A stretch of DNA of 64,000 bases, taken from NCBI RefSeq assembly GCF_007829885.1, contig NZ_VIWW01000001.1, forward strand, positions 6,138,001 through 6,202,000, written 5' to 3'. This document shows, in pieces, positions 41,909-51,513 of this stretch (the stretch's first letter is position 1; each line of letters begins with the position of its first letter). This DNA is from Streptomyces brevispora (GTDB lineage: Bacteria; Actinomycetota; Actinomycetes; Streptomycetales; Streptomycetaceae). A program made the position numbers and the translations under genes. Under the pieces are notes generated by a model. It saw only the letters and a program-made list of their open reading frames with translations. It did not search any database and was not told where the DNA came from.

Positions 41909-42916
41909 TCAGCCGTGCGGGCCCCGTCCCGGATCGCGGGCCGCGGCCAGGGCGCGGCTGCGGGCGCGCAGGAACACTTCCTCGGCGCCCCCGGGGTCCT
42001 TGGGCGTGCGGGTGCGGTACGCCCAGGGCAGTGAGGTGAAGTAGGGGCCGAGCTCCCTGAACACCGGTGCCGCGTCGGCGAACTGGAGCGCACCCCAGAG
42101 GGCGTGCGCCAGATAGTTGAGGTCGAGCAGGGTGTGGCTTTGCGCGGACGTGCGGAGGAACCAGATGTCCAGAGCGCGGACGGCGTCGCGCTCTGCGTCC
42201 TCGGTGACCCAGTGCAGGTCCAGTGCCTTCTCATGGCCCTGTTCGCGGCGGTACCGCTCGACCCTCACATACAGCGGAAGCGCGTGGAGAGCGGACCCGT
42301 CGGGCGCCGAAGAGGATGCCCACTGAACGAAGTTGACCGCTTCGGAGAGGGCGCCGCCGGCCTTGCGCGCATAGACGAACTGCAGCATCCGGTGGTAGGC
42401 CTCGCGGTTGTACGGATCGCGTTTGTCCGCCTCCGCCAGCAGACCCCAAGGACCGGGAAAGAGCATCGGTCCCGGCGGATGCAGCCGGTGCTCCTCCAGC
42501 CGCTGGCGTTCGTCCAGCTGGGAGAGGGCCAGCAGGCACACCCAGGGCACCGGGTCCGCGGGCGAGGCGTGTGCGGCCGAGCGGCACGCCTCCCAGGCCT
42601 GCTGCCACAGTTCCTGCGCGCGGCGGTGTCCCTCGCGGTGGGCGCGGACGGCCCGCTCCACGACGACCCGGGCGTGCATCACGGCTGCGGCGACACTCCG
42701 GGGCTCCTCGGTCAGCCAGGCCTGTACCGCGTCCGAGCCCGCGGCGACCGCTCCGAGCACCTGGGTGCGCTGGGTCCACAGGGCCCAGTCCGGGGTTCGC
42801 TCCAGCAGATCGCGCATGGAGAGCCAGCGCCCGGTCCGTAAGTCCTGTAACGCGGAACGGAGTTCATTGTCGTGGCCGGCCGGATGGTAAACCGGCCGGA
42901 AATCACCGTTGGCCAT
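41909..42916 (-). CDS. Hypothetical protein, helical repeat type
   Basis: A 335-residue soluble protein of unrecognised function. It begins MANGDFRPVYHPAGHDNELR and has a DLRTGRWLSMRDLLERTPDW motif, and a helix-rich body with SPADPVPWVCLLALSQLD and RDPYNREAYHRMLQFVYARK that suggests TPR-like packing. The pattern occurs in a family of Streptomyces hypothetical proteins. It stands before the amino acid permease and divergent from the kinase operon, with weak ribosome binding site. No enzyme motif. Confidence 0.7.
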   Translation of the reverse strand: MANGDFRPVYHPAGHDNELRSALQDLRTGRWLSMRDLLERTPDWALWTQRTQVLGAVAAGSDAVQAWLTEEPRSVAAAVMHARVVVERAVRAHREGHRRAQELWQQAWEACRSAAHASPADPVPWVCLLALSQLDERQRLEEHRLHPPGPMLFPGPWGLLAEADKRDPYNREAYHRMLQFVYARKAGGALSEAVNFVQWASSSAPDGSALHALPLYVRVERYRREQGHEKALDLHWVTEDAERDAVRALDIWFLRTSAQSHTLLDLNYLAHALWGALQFADAAPVFRELGPYFTSLPWAYRTRTPKDPGGAEEVFLRARSRALAAARDPGRGPHG

Positions 42917-43237
42917 GGATGTGCTCGGGGCGTGCTGTCGGTCTCATCGATCCTCTAGGACGTGGGGGGTGAAGCAGCTGTTGAAATATGAACTGCTGTA
43001 AAGCGTCCGTTTGTTGCTCGGCGGTGAGTGTAGGGCCCGTTGCGTCGAACCCCCGAATGATTCATGGATCTTATTCAAGTCACTTGGGTATGCGGGAAGT
43101 TGAGCGTTGAAGGGAAGTTCCGGACGTACGATTTGGGGACGCTTGACGTAACCGCTGGGCTGCACCACCCTGGGTTCCCGCAACCGAAGATCACGATTCC
43201 GTTCAAGCGCTGGAGCTTGCGTACCACTGGAGAGCCG
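42917..43237. other. Divergent promoter region, 321 bases
   Basis: Between the hypothetical gene and the kinase. AT content is higher than around it (TTGAAATATGAACTGCTG, GAATGATTCATGG, TCTTATTCAAGTC). No gene fits; an open frame into the kinase has no good start. I see no clear palindromic operator. Confidence 0.4.
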
Positions 43238-44671
43238 ATGACAGGTCCGGTACTCGCCGTGGACCAGGGGACCTCCGGCACCAAGGCGTTGGTGATCTGT
43301 CCGGAGCGTGGCGTGATCGGTTCCGGTTCGGCTCCCGTACGCCCCGGATTCGGCGCCGGCGGAGTGGTCGAGGCGGACCCGGCCGAGCTGTTCGGTTCGG
43401 TCGTCGAGGCCGGAACGCGGGCACTGGCCGAAGCGGGTGAGTCGGTCGTTGCCGTCGGGCTCGCCAATCAGGGCGAGACCGTGCTCGCGTGGGACCCGGA
43501 CACCGGAAGGCCGCTCACCGAGGCGATTGTCTGGCAGGACCGGCGAGCCGCCGGGGTGTGTGCCGAACTCGCGTCGCATGAAGAAGAGTTGAAAGAAATT
43601 ACCGGGCTGCCCCTCGACCCGTATTTCGCCGCACCGAAGATGGCCTGGATCCGCCGGGAACTGACCCGCGAGGGAGTCGTCACCACCAGCGACTCATGGC
43701 TGGTCCACCGGCTCACCGGTGAGTTCGTCACGGACGCGGCGACGGCCGGGCGCACCCAGCTGCTCGATCTCGACCGGGTCGGCTGGTCACCCGCCGCCCT
43801 GGACATCTTCGGCCTGGGCGGCGAACGCCTGCCCTCGGTGGTCGACGCAGCCGGAGTGTTCGGAACGACGACCGCGTTCGGGGGCGAGCTCCCGCTGACC
43901 GGCCTCCTCGTCGACCAGCAGGCCGCCCTGCTCGCACAGAGCGCGCTGGATCCGGGGACCGCCAAGTGCACTTACGGAACCGGCGCGTTCCTCCTCGCCC
44001 AGACCGGCCAGGTGCCGCGGCGCAGCACCACCGGACTGGTCAGCTGTGTGGCCTGGCGGCTCGGCGGGCAGACCAGCTACTGCCTGGACGGACAGGTCTA
44101 CACGGCGGCGTCCGCGGTGCGCTGGCTCACCGACCTCAAGGTGATCTCAGGAGCCGCCGACCTCGACCCGGTCGGCGGCTCCGTCCCCGACTCGGGGGGC
44201 GTCACCTTCGTACCGGCGCTCGCCGGACTCGCCGCCCCCTGGTGGCGCGGCGACCTGCGGGGTTCGGTGACCGGGCTGAGCCTGGACACCACCGCGGGGC
44301 ATCTGGTGCGGGCCCTGTGCGAGGGCATCGCCGCACAGGTGGCCGAGCTGGCCGAAGCGGTGGCGGCCGATCTGGGAGAGCGCCCCGGGGTGCTGCGCGT
44401 CGACGGCGGGCTGACCCGCTCCGCACTGCTCATGCAGACCCAGGCCGACCTGCTGCAACGGCCCGTCGAAGTGTCCGCACTGCCCGACGTCACCGCGCTC
44501 GGCGTAGGGGCCGTGGCCCGGCTCGGCCTCGATCCGGGGCTCTCGCTCCGCCAGGCCGTCCCCGACTGGGAACCGGCCGCGGTGTACGAGCCGAGGATCG
44601 GCCCCGACGAGGCCGCCGAGCGCCTCGCCGGATTCCGCGCGGCCGTCGACACCCTCCTGGAGCGGTCGTGA
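43238..44671 (+). CDS. FGGY family carbohydrate kinase, glycerol kinase-like
   Basis: A 477-residue FGGY kinase: phosphate 1 loop VLAVDQGTSGTKALVI, adenosine-side LRVDGGLTRSALLMQTQADL and the substrate-side AIVWQDRRAAGV with LANQGETVLAWD, close to glycerol kinase but not identical to it. It phosphorylates a polyol or sugar with ATP. The ATG at 43238 has GGAG five bases before it, which decides against the longer open frame. Two flavoproteins like GlpA and GlpB follow, so polyol or glycerol catabolism by phosphorylation and oxidation is implied. Confidence 0.87.
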   Translation: MTGPVLAVDQGTSGTKALVICPERGVIGSGSAPVRPGFGAGGVVEADPAELFGSVVEAGTRALAEAGESVVAVGLANQGETVLAWDPDTGRPLTEAIVWQDRRAAGVCAELASHEEELKEITGLPLDPYFAAPKMAWIRRELTREGVVTTSDSWLVHRLTGEFVTDAATAGRTQLLDLDRVGWSPAALDIFGLGGERLPSVVDAAGVFGTTTAFGGELPLTGLLVDQQAALLAQSALDPGTAKCTYGTGAFLLAQTGQVPRRSTTGLVSCVAWRLGGQTSYCLDGQVYTAASAVRWLTDLKVISGAADLDPVGGSVPDSGGVTFVPALAGLAAPWWRGDLRGSVTGLSLDTTAGHLVRALCEGIAAQVAELAEAVAADLGERPGVLRVDGGLTRSALLMQTQADLLQRPVEVSALPDVTALGVGAVARLGLDPGLSLRQAVPDWEPAAVYEPRIGPDEAAERLAGFRAAVDTLLERS

Positions 44672-44753
44672 CAACGGCCCGGACCGGCCGATCACGTACC
44701 CGAACGAGCCGATCGTCCACCAGGACGAGTCGCCGGCGTACCAGGACCGCCCG

Positions 44754-46166
44754 ATGACCTACACCGTCACAAGGGCCGGGCAGCCGCTGCCCGCCGGCCT
44801 GCCGTACGACGTCACGGTCATCGGCGCGGGAGTGGTCGGCGCCGCGATCGCCCGTGAGCTGGCCCGCTACCGCGTCCGTACCGCCCTCGTCGAGGCCTCG
44901 GACGACATCGGCAACGGCACGTCCAAGGCCAACACCGCGATCCTGCACACCGGGTTCGACGCCGTGCCCGGTTCGCTGGAGGCCCGACTGGTACGCGAGG
45001 GACAGCGCCGGCTCACCGCGTACGCCGTCGAGACGGGCATCCCCGTCGAACGTGTCGGCGCCCTCCTCGTCGCCTGGGACGAGGAACAACTCGCGGCACT
45101 CCCCGCACTGTTGGCGAAGGCCGAGGCGAACGGCTACCACGCGGCCCGACTTCTGGACGCGGCCCGGCTCGCCGAGCTCGAACCGCACCTGGGGCCGGGC
45201 GCGCTCGGCGCACTGGAGATTCCCGACGAGTCCGTCATCTGCCCCTGGACGACCCCGCTCGCCTTCGCCACCCAGGCCCTCCTGGCCGGCGTCCATCTCC
45301 ACCTGGACTGCCGCGTCACAGGCATCGAGTCCAGCCAGGACATCCACACCCTGACCACCACCCGCGGCCCGCTCCGCACCCGTCAGCTGATCAACGCCGC
45401 CGGACTGCACGCCGACGCGATCGACCGCCTGCTCGGGCACGACGCGTTCACCGTCACACCGCGCCGCGGACAGCTCATCGTCTACGACAAACTCGCCCGC
45501 GATCTCGTCCACCACATCCTGCTCCCGGTCCCCACCGCGGCGGGGAAGGGCGTCCTGGTGGCACCGACCGTCTTCGGCAACGTGCTGCTCGGCCCCACGG
45601 CCGAGGACCTCGACGACAAGGCCGCCACCGAGTCCACCGAGGACGGACTCGCGCTGCTGCGGGAGAAGGGCCGCAGAATCCTGCCGCGGCTGATCGACGA
45701 GGAGATCACCGCCGTCTACGCGGGGCTTCGCGCGGCCACCGGCCACGAGGACTACCGGATCAAGGAGTACCCGGACCGGCGCTACATCGCCGTGGGCGGC
45801 ATCCGGTCCACCGGGCTGACCGCCTCCATGGCCATCGCCGGACACGTCACCGCCCTCCTCGACCGGACCGGCCTCGACCTGGGAGCCCCGGCCGAACTGC
45901 CGCCCCTCACCATGCCGGGCCTCGGCGAGGTGAGCGACCGCCCCTACCTGAACGCCGGACTCATCGCCCGGGACCCCGCCTACGGCACCGTGGTCTGCCA
46001 CTGCGAACGCGTCACCGCGGGCGAGATCCGCGACGCACTGGACTCCGTGCTGCCGCCGCGCTCGGCCGAAGGGCTGGCGCGCCGGACGAGGGCCGGCAAC
46101 GGGCGCTGTCAGGGTTTCCACTGCGGGGCCGGGCTCCGCGCACTGATCGAGGGGACGCGGACATGA
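44754..46166 (+). CDS. FAD-dependent oxidoreductase, GlpA/GlpD-like with BFD-like tail
   Basis: A 470-residue flavoprotein. The FAD motif is YDVTVIGAGVVGAAIARELA (residues 18-37), and the DAO domain runs to about 375 (NTAILHTGFDAVPGSLEARL, INAAGLHADAIDRL, YIAVGGIRSTGLTASMAIAG). The last 80 residues are a BFD-type [2Fe-2S] module with CHCERVTAGEIRDAL and GRCQGFHCG cysteines. This combination is that of GlpA-type glycerol-3-phosphate dehydrogenases. It overlaps the next gene (ATGA). It probably oxidises the phosphorylated product of the kinase. Confidence 0.88.
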   Translation: MTYTVTRAGQPLPAGLPYDVTVIGAGVVGAAIARELARYRVRTALVEASDDIGNGTSKANTAILHTGFDAVPGSLEARLVREGQRRLTAYAVETGIPVERVGALLVAWDEEQLAALPALLAKAEANGYHAARLLDAARLAELEPHLGPGALGALEIPDESVICPWTTPLAFATQALLAGVHLHLDCRVTGIESSQDIHTLTTTRGPLRTRQLINAAGLHADAIDRLLGHDAFTVTPRRGQLIVYDKLARDLVHHILLPVPTAAGKGVLVAPTVFGNVLLGPTAEDLDDKAATESTEDGLALLREKGRRILPRLIDEEITAVYAGLRAATGHEDYRIKEYPDRRYIAVGGIRSTGLTASMAIAGHVTALLDRTGLDLGAPAELPPLTMPGLGEVSDRPYLNAGLIARDPAYGTVVCHCERVTAGEIRDALDSVLPPRSAEGLARRTRAGNGRCQGFHCGAGLRALIEGTRT

Positions 46167-47398
46167 CCCGCCGCGAGCGCACGGTCGACGTACTGGTCGT
46201 CGGAGCGGGCCCGGCCGGACTCGGCGCGGCGGCCGCACTCGCCGCGTCCGGGACGCGCGTCGAGGTACTGGAGCGTGAGCAGAGCGCCGGCGGCATCCCG
46301 CGCCACTGCCACCACGGCGGATTCGGCAGCCGCCGCGGTGGCAGTGGCAGTGGTGACGTGAGCGGTCCCGACTACGCCCTGCGGTGCACGGCCGCCGCCG
46401 AGCGGGCCGGCGCCACCCTGCGCACCGGCATCACCGTCACGGGCTGGGCCGGACCCCGTACCCTCGACGCCACCGGGCCGGGCGGACTCGAACGGATCAC
46501 CGCCCGCGCCGTGGTCCTCGCCACCGGCGCCCGGGAACGCCCCCGCAGCGCCCGGCTCGTCCCCGGCACCCGCCCCACGGGCGTCTACACCACCGGGGAA
46601 CTCCAGCAGGCCGTCCACCTCCACCACCAGCACATCGGAACGCGCGCGGTGGTCGTCGGCGACGAACCCGTCAGCCACGCGGCGGCCGACACCCTGCGTA
46701 TCGCCGGAGTCGAGGTGGCCGCCCTGGTGACCGGCCATCCGGCCACGGCTCTCGCCGCGCTACGCCGACGGCCCGGCGCCCCCGTACTCAGCCGTACCAC
46801 CGTGACCGGCCTGACCGGCCGCGCGCGGCTCACCGGGGTCACGGTGCGCCACCACGACGGCCGGACCACGACGCTGCGCTGCGACACCGTGGTCTTCACG
46901 GGTGACTGGATCCCCGACCACGAACTGGCACGGCGTGGCGCGGTCGACCTGGACCCCGGCACCCGCGGCCCCGCCCACGACGCCTCGTACCGCACCGGCG
47001 AACAGGGTGTCTTCGCCGTCGGGAATCTGCTGCACGGCGTGGAGAGCGCCGGCACCGCGGCGGCCGAGGGACGGGCCGTCGCCGCCCCCGTGCTGCGCCA
47101 CCTGGCCGGCGGTCCCTGGCCCGTCGGCCAGGTGACGCTCGCGGTCGCCGCCCCGTTGACCTGGATCGCGCCCAATCTCATCGGCCCCGACGGCGACCGG
47201 CCACTGAACAACCGCTTCGTCCTGCGCACCGAACGACGGCTGACCGCCCCCATGCTCGTGGTCCGTCAGAACGGGCGACTGCTGCACCGGCAACGGATGC
47301 TGCTGCCCGCCCGGCCAGGACACCCGTTCCATCTGTCCGCCGACTGGCTGGACCGGGCGGATCCGCGCGGCGACACCGTACGCATCTCCGTGCGTTGA
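46163..47398 (+). CDS. FAD-dependent oxidoreductase, GlpB-like second subunit
   Basis: A 411-residue pyridine-nucleotide-disulfide-type flavoprotein: VDVLVVGAGPAGLGAAAALA, a Gly-rich stretch near 52-68 (GGFGSRRGGSGSGDVSG), VVLATGARERPRS, and the last FAD motif GVFAVGNLLHGVESAGTAAA. It lacks the redox CxxC. With the preceding gene it should form a two-subunit dehydrogenase like hydrogen-cyanide or opine oxidases and GlpAB. A membrane-bound GlpC is not present, so the electron acceptor is unknown. Confidence 0.85.
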   Translation: MTRRERTVDVLVVGAGPAGLGAAAALAASGTRVEVLEREQSAGGIPRHCHHGGFGSRRGGSGSGDVSGPDYALRCTAAAERAGATLRTGITVTGWAGPRTLDATGPGGLERITARAVVLATGARERPRSARLVPGTRPTGVYTTGELQQAVHLHHQHIGTRAVVVGDEPVSHAAADTLRIAGVEVAALVTGHPATALAALRRRPGAPVLSRTTVTGLTGRARLTGVTVRHHDGRTTTLRCDTVVFTGDWIPDHELARRGAVDLDPGTRGPAHDASYRTGEQGVFAVGNLLHGVESAGTAAAEGRAVAAPVLRHLAGGPWPVGQVTLAVAAPLTWIAPNLIGPDGDRPLNNRFVLRTERRLTAPMLVVRQNGRLLHRQRMLLPARPGHPFHLSADWLDRADPRGDTVRISVR

Positions 47399-47450
47399 CC
47401 GCGGAGCGGACGGCAGCGGTCAGGTCAGGTCGGAGCGGGGTGGCCAGGGA

Positions 47451-47783
47451 TCAGGGGATCAGCAGCCAGTCCGAACCGATCGCCGCCACCAGTCCGATCC
47501 CCAGCAGCCAACTGCCGAGCCGCGTACGGCCGTTCCTGCTGAGCTCGATCACGATCCCGCACAGAATCAGCGCCAGCCCGTACACCCCGACCACCAGGAC
47601 GGAGGACCGGCTTGCGATCCGCAGTCCCAGGACGACCGCCATCGCGGCCATGCCGACGGAGGACAGGACGATGCGCAGCCGTCTTGCCTGACGTGGCGTC
47701 AGCCGCCGCTCCTCGGTGTCGGGTGCGGCGATCGGTGCGGCTATCGGGGTGTCCACGGCCTGGTCCTGGTCAGAAGTGCTCAT
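47451..47783 (-). CDS. Small membrane protein of unknown function
   Basis: A 110-residue protein with a polar N-terminus (TSDQDQAVDTPIAAPIAAP), then RRLTPRQARRLRIVLSSVGM and three predicted helices (VGMAAMAVVLGLRIA, VLVVGVYGLALILCGIVIEL, GSWLLGIGLVAAIGSDWLLI). No named family. The ATG at 47783 is preferred over one 17 codons upstream because the extra part lies in a less biased stretch. It stands alone, convergent with the flavoprotein operon. Confidence 0.65.
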   Translation of the reverse strand: MSTSDQDQAVDTPIAAPIAAPDTEERRLTPRQARRLRIVLSSVGMAAMAVVLGLRIASRSSVLVVGVYGLALILCGIVIELSRNGRTRLGSWLLGIGLVAAIGSDWLLIP

Positions 47784-47876
47784 GACGCGGGATGGTAATA
47801 GCTTCGCGCGGCCCTGTTCACCGCTCTCGGTCAAGGGGAGGGAAAGGACGCGCGTCCGGCGTCCGCCGACGTCCGG

Positions 47877-48515
47877 CTACCGGCGGCCGGCCAGCAACCG
47901 AGGCGCCTCGACGGCCGCGTCCACGGGTCCTGCGCCCGGGCCCTCCACCCGCCCGGCCAGCTCCCGCGCCCAGCCGATGAGCGCACCGACGCCGATTCCG
48001 TGCGTCGGGGACCCGGCGGAGTCGGGGGAGTCAGCGGCTGCGCTCGGCCCCCCGGCCGCGCTCACGGTCCCGGCCTCGCTCAGCCCCCCGGATGCGCCGG
48101 GATGACCGTGCTCGGTGACTTCGGTGACTTCGGTGACGTCAGTGACGTCGATGATCTCGGTGAACTCCGCGAGCGCTGCCGCGCCCCGCCGTAGCAGCCG
48201 CGCCCCGCCCGTCACATTGCCCCGGGCGGCATGGGTCAGCCCGACAGCCAGTTGGGCCAGCCCGCGCCACAACTCCCGTTCCGCCACCGGGCCAGACTTC
48301 CACGCGTCCTCGAAAACCTCATGGGCATGGAACGGCATCCCGGCGTCCAGCAGCCGCTGCGCCTCCCGCACTGTCTCCGCCGGAGTGCGGACCACGCCCT
48401 CGGGCTGCCGCGCCACACCCGGCGCCCCGTACGGCAAGGGGCGCCCCAACCCGTCGCGGGGGCGCGCGTTGTGCGCCCGGCCTTCGGTGTCGCGGTCCCT
48501 GCGAGTCTCGTTCAC
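47877..48515 (-). CDS. DUF309 domain protein
   Basis: A 212-residue protein with the DUF309 core at about 45-110 (EAQRLLDAGMPFHAHEVFED then AWKSGPVAERELWRGLAQLA), whose His/Glu pattern is typical and function unknown. Inserted after it is a low-complexity segment (DVTDVTEVTEVTEHG then Ala/Ser-rich) made by a nine-base DNA repeat, GTCACCGAA. A further helix and RELAGRVEG end the domain. GTG start. It is divergent from the LAL ATPase gene with 109 bases between. Confidence 0.85.
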   Translation of the reverse strand: MNETRRDRDTEGRAHNARPRDGLGRPLPYGAPGVARQPEGVVRTPAETVREAQRLLDAGMPFHAHEVFEDAWKSGPVAERELWRGLAQLAVGLTHAARGNVTGGARLLRRGAAALAEFTEIIDVTDVTEVTEVTEHGHPGASGGLSEAGTVSAAGGPSAAADSPDSAGSPTHGIGVGALIGWARELAGRVEGPGAGPVDAAVEAPRLLAGRR

Positions 48516-48624
48516 CCCCTGATTGTGCCCCGCACCTGCGGCGAACTCTCCGAACCACTGTTGGCGGGCCCCCGCGCACGACTATTCTCGACAGTTGTCC
48601 GTACCACTTTGGGGGAGGGTAGGC

Positions 48625-51258
48625 ATGAAGCCGTCCCGGCTGCTGTACGAGCGCGAACCGGAACTCGCCGCTGCCGCACAAGCCGTCGACGCACTCTGCG
48701 GAGCGCAGGCGGCCGGCGGGCTGTTGATCTTCAGCGGCGAAGCAGGCATCGGCAAGACGGCACTGCTGGCCGAGATCCAGGCCATGGCAGCCGACCGGTG
48801 CACCGTCTGGTCCGCACGTGGCGGCGAGACCGTCACCTCCGTGCCGTTCCACGTCGTGCGTCAACTGCTGCAGCCCGCACTGGAGCAGCTCCCCACCGAT
48901 GACGTACGTGCCCTGTTCGGGGCCTGGTACGAGATCGCCGCACCAGCTCTGGGACTCGTCGAGCCGACCGGTCCGCAGCCCGATCCGCAGGGTGTGCGCG
49001 ACGGTCTCGACTGGGTCGTCTCACGACTCGCCTCCCGGCTGAGACATCGCCCGCTGCTGCTCGTCATCGACGACGCGCACTGGGCCGACGGTGAATCCCT
49101 CGCCTGGCTGGCCTCGTTCACCGCCCGCCTCGGTGAACTGCCGGTCCTGGTCGTCCAGGCACACCGCCCGGAAGAGCTCGCGGCCCGGGAGGCGGCGCGC
49201 ACCGCTGCGGGCGGTCATCCGGCGCAGGTGCGGGTCGCCCTGCGGGCCCTCACCCCGGACGCCACCGCGGAACTGGTCCGTGTGGGTCTCGGCGAACACG
49301 CCGACGACCCGTTCTGCCGCGAGGTCTGGGCCGTCACCGGCGGCAACCCCTACGAGGCGGTGGAACTCGTCGCCAAGGTCCAGGACGGCGAGCTGGCCCC
49401 GCTGGAGGAGTCCGCCGGGCTGCTGCGCGAACTCGGTGCGTCGGCCCGCGGCAGCGGACTCGTGGCCCGGCTCGAACGGCTCGGCACCAACGCCAACCGG
49501 TTCGCCTGGGCCGCCGCAGTCCTCGGCACCGACATCTCCCAGGACCTCGCCGCCACCCTGGCCGGAATGAGTCCCGCCGAGGCGGCGGACTGCACGGCCC
49601 GGCTGCGCGAGGCCCGCATAGTCACCGGCTTCGACCCGCTGGAGTTCGTGCACCCGCTGATCGCCACCGCCGTGTACCGCTCGATTCCGCCGGCCACCCG
49701 CACCGCCATGCACGGCAGGGCGGCCTGGGCTATCACCCGGGCCGGTCTCGGCCCCGCCGCGGCCTCCCGGCACCTGCTCGAAGTCCATCCGGACGACGAC
49801 CAGGAGCTGGTCGAGCAACTCCGCGCAGCCGCCAACCAGCACCTCGCGGTCGGTGCCCCCGAGGCCGCCCGCCGCTGTCTGGAACGGGCCCTTCAGGAAC
49901 CACCCCTCCCCGATACGCGTGCCACCCTGCTCTACGAACTGGGCTGTGCCACATTGCTCAGCTCGCCGCCCACCACGGTGCAGCATCTGCGGGCCGCGCT
50001 CGACCTTCCCGGTCTCGCCGACGGCCTGCGGGTCGACGCCACGTTCAGGCTTGCCGCCGCGCTGTCGCACAACAACCAGCTGAAGGACGCGGCGCTCGCC
50101 CTCGCGGCCGAGGCCGAACGCACCGCACCCGGCCCCGGCCTGATGCGCCTGCAGGCCGCGCACTTCCTGTGGGAGGGCATGCAGGCGACCGAGGAGGACG
50201 GGCCTGGCCGCTCCCGCCGGCTCGCCGCCAACGCAGACCACCTCACAGGCCGGGACAACGCCGAGCGGGCCCTGCTCACACTGCGGGCCTTCGACGCGAT
50301 GCTGCGCGGCGAGAACTCCCAGCTGATCGTGGACCTCTGCGAACGTGCCCTGGTCAACGGCCACCCCGCCCGCGGCCTCGGCTGGACGGATACGGAATGG
50401 GGCTTCGAGCTCCCCGCCCTGCTCGGCATCACCTACGCCTTCACCGACCAGCTCGACCGTGCCGAGGAACTCTTCGGCGAGGCGGTGCGCGCCTTCGAGA
50501 TCTCCGGCTGGAGCGGCGCCCACCTGGCCTTCGCCCATACGCTGCTCGGCCTGGTCAACCGCCGCCGCGGCCGACTCGCCGAGGCTGAGGGCTTCCTGCG
50601 CGAGGGGCTCCGCCTCGCCGACCGTGTCGGCAGCGGACTGCCCGTCCACTGGGACGCAGCCTGTCTGCTCATCGACACCCTGCTGGCCCGCGGCCGCGTC
50701 ACCGAGGCCCGCAAGGTCGCCGACCAGTACGACTTCGGTCTGCCCTACCCCAGCGCCATGGTGCTGCCCGACGCCCCGTGCGTCCGGGGCCGCCTGCTGC
50801 TCGCCGAAGGCCGTATGAAGGAAGCCGTCACCGAGCTGGAGGCCGCCGGCCTGGCCCTTGAGCCGCGCGGCAGATTCAACGGTATCTGGGGCCCCTGGGC
50901 CAGCGACCTGGCACGCGCACTGGCAGACGAGGACCCCGGCCGCGCCGCCCAGATCGCCAACTCGGCCCGGGTGCACGCCGAGCGCTTCGGAACGGAGACC
51001 GCGATCGGCGAGGCCCTGCGCTGCGTCTCGCTCTTCGCCCGTCCGGAGGAGGCCGCGCACCTGCTGGGCGAGGCGGTCCACCATCTGGAGGCATCCCCGT
51101 CCGGCTACGAACTGGCACGTGCGCTCGTCGACCACGGCATCGCGACCCGCTCCCCGGGAGAGCTCGCCCGGGCGCACAAGCTGGCCACGGCCTGCGGTGC
51201 GGAATCCCTGGCGACCCGCGCCCAGCAGGCACGGGCGTCGATCCGGTCCACCGAGTGA
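48625..51258 (+). CDS. LAL-type AAA ATPase lacking its LuxR domain
   Basis: An 877-residue STAND-type ATPase of the LAL regulator family: Walker A GEAGIGKTA (38-46), Walker B LLLVIDDAHWAD near 148, a winged-helix part around 300-380, and a long TPR-like domain to the end. In full-length relatives the same conserved stretch ARAHKLATACGAESLATRA is followed by a C-terminal LuxR helix-turn-helix; here the protein stops 15 residues later and there is no such domain in any frame downstream. The start ATG has GGGGGAGGG upstream. It cannot bind DNA as such and may act by protein contact, or be truncated. The tRNA-Pro gene starts 52 bases after its stop. Confidence 0.85.
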   Translation: MKPSRLLYEREPELAAAAQAVDALCGAQAAGGLLIFSGEAGIGKTALLAEIQAMAADRCTVWSARGGETVTSVPFHVVRQLLQPALEQLPTDDVRALFGAWYEIAAPALGLVEPTGPQPDPQGVRDGLDWVVSRLASRLRHRPLLLVIDDAHWADGESLAWLASFTARLGELPVLVVQAHRPEELAAREAARTAAGGHPAQVRVALRALTPDATAELVRVGLGEHADDPFCREVWAVTGGNPYEAVELVAKVQDGELAPLEESAGLLRELGASARGSGLVARLERLGTNANRFAWAAAVLGTDISQDLAATLAGMSPAEAADCTARLREARIVTGFDPLEFVHPLIATAVYRSIPPATRTAMHGRAAWAITRAGLGPAAASRHLLEVHPDDDQELVEQLRAAANQHLAVGAPEAARRCLERALQEPPLPDTRATLLYELGCATLLSSPPTTVQHLRAALDLPGLADGLRVDATFRLAAALSHNNQLKDAALALAAEAERTAPGPGLMRLQAAHFLWEGMQATEEDGPGRSRRLAANADHLTGRDNAERALLTLRAFDAMLRGENSQLIVDLCERALVNGHPARGLGWTDTEWGFELPALLGITYAFTDQLDRAEELFGEAVRAFEISGWSGAHLAFAHTLLGLVNRRRGRLAEAEGFLREGLRLADRVGSGLPVHWDAACLLIDTLLARGRVTEARKVADQYDFGLPYPSAMVLPDAPCVRGRLLLAEGRMKEAVTELEAAGLALEPRGRFNGIWGPWASDLARALADEDPGRAAQIANSARVHAERFGTETAIGEALRCVSLFARPEEAAHLLGEAVHHLEASPSGYELARALVDHGIATRSPGELARAHKLATACGAESLATRAQQARASIRSTE

Positions 51259-51309
51259 GGTAATGTTTGTCCTGCGCGACCGCCCGGGGACACCGGGAGG
51301 GAATCGCAG

Positions 51310-51383
<74 letters not shown>

Positions 51384-51402
51384 CTGGAGACAGTCGCAGG
51401 TC

Positions 51403-51436
51403 AGGGCCGGTTTCGGAGAAATCCGAAACCGGCCCT
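51403..51436 (+). terminator. Terminator of tRNA-Pro
   Basis: AGGGCCGGTTTCGGA and its exact complement flank a GAAA loop, followed by ATCATTTTT. The sequence matches the hairpin after the partial tRNA copy. Just beyond it lies TTGGGGACGTTGGGGACCAG, an arm-site-like direct repeat. Confidence 0.85.
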
Positions 51437-51513
51437 GATCATTTTTGGGGACGTTGGGGACCAGCGTCCTTGACCGGGTCAGCGGGTCATGACGATCGGG
51501 CTCGGCAGCGAGC

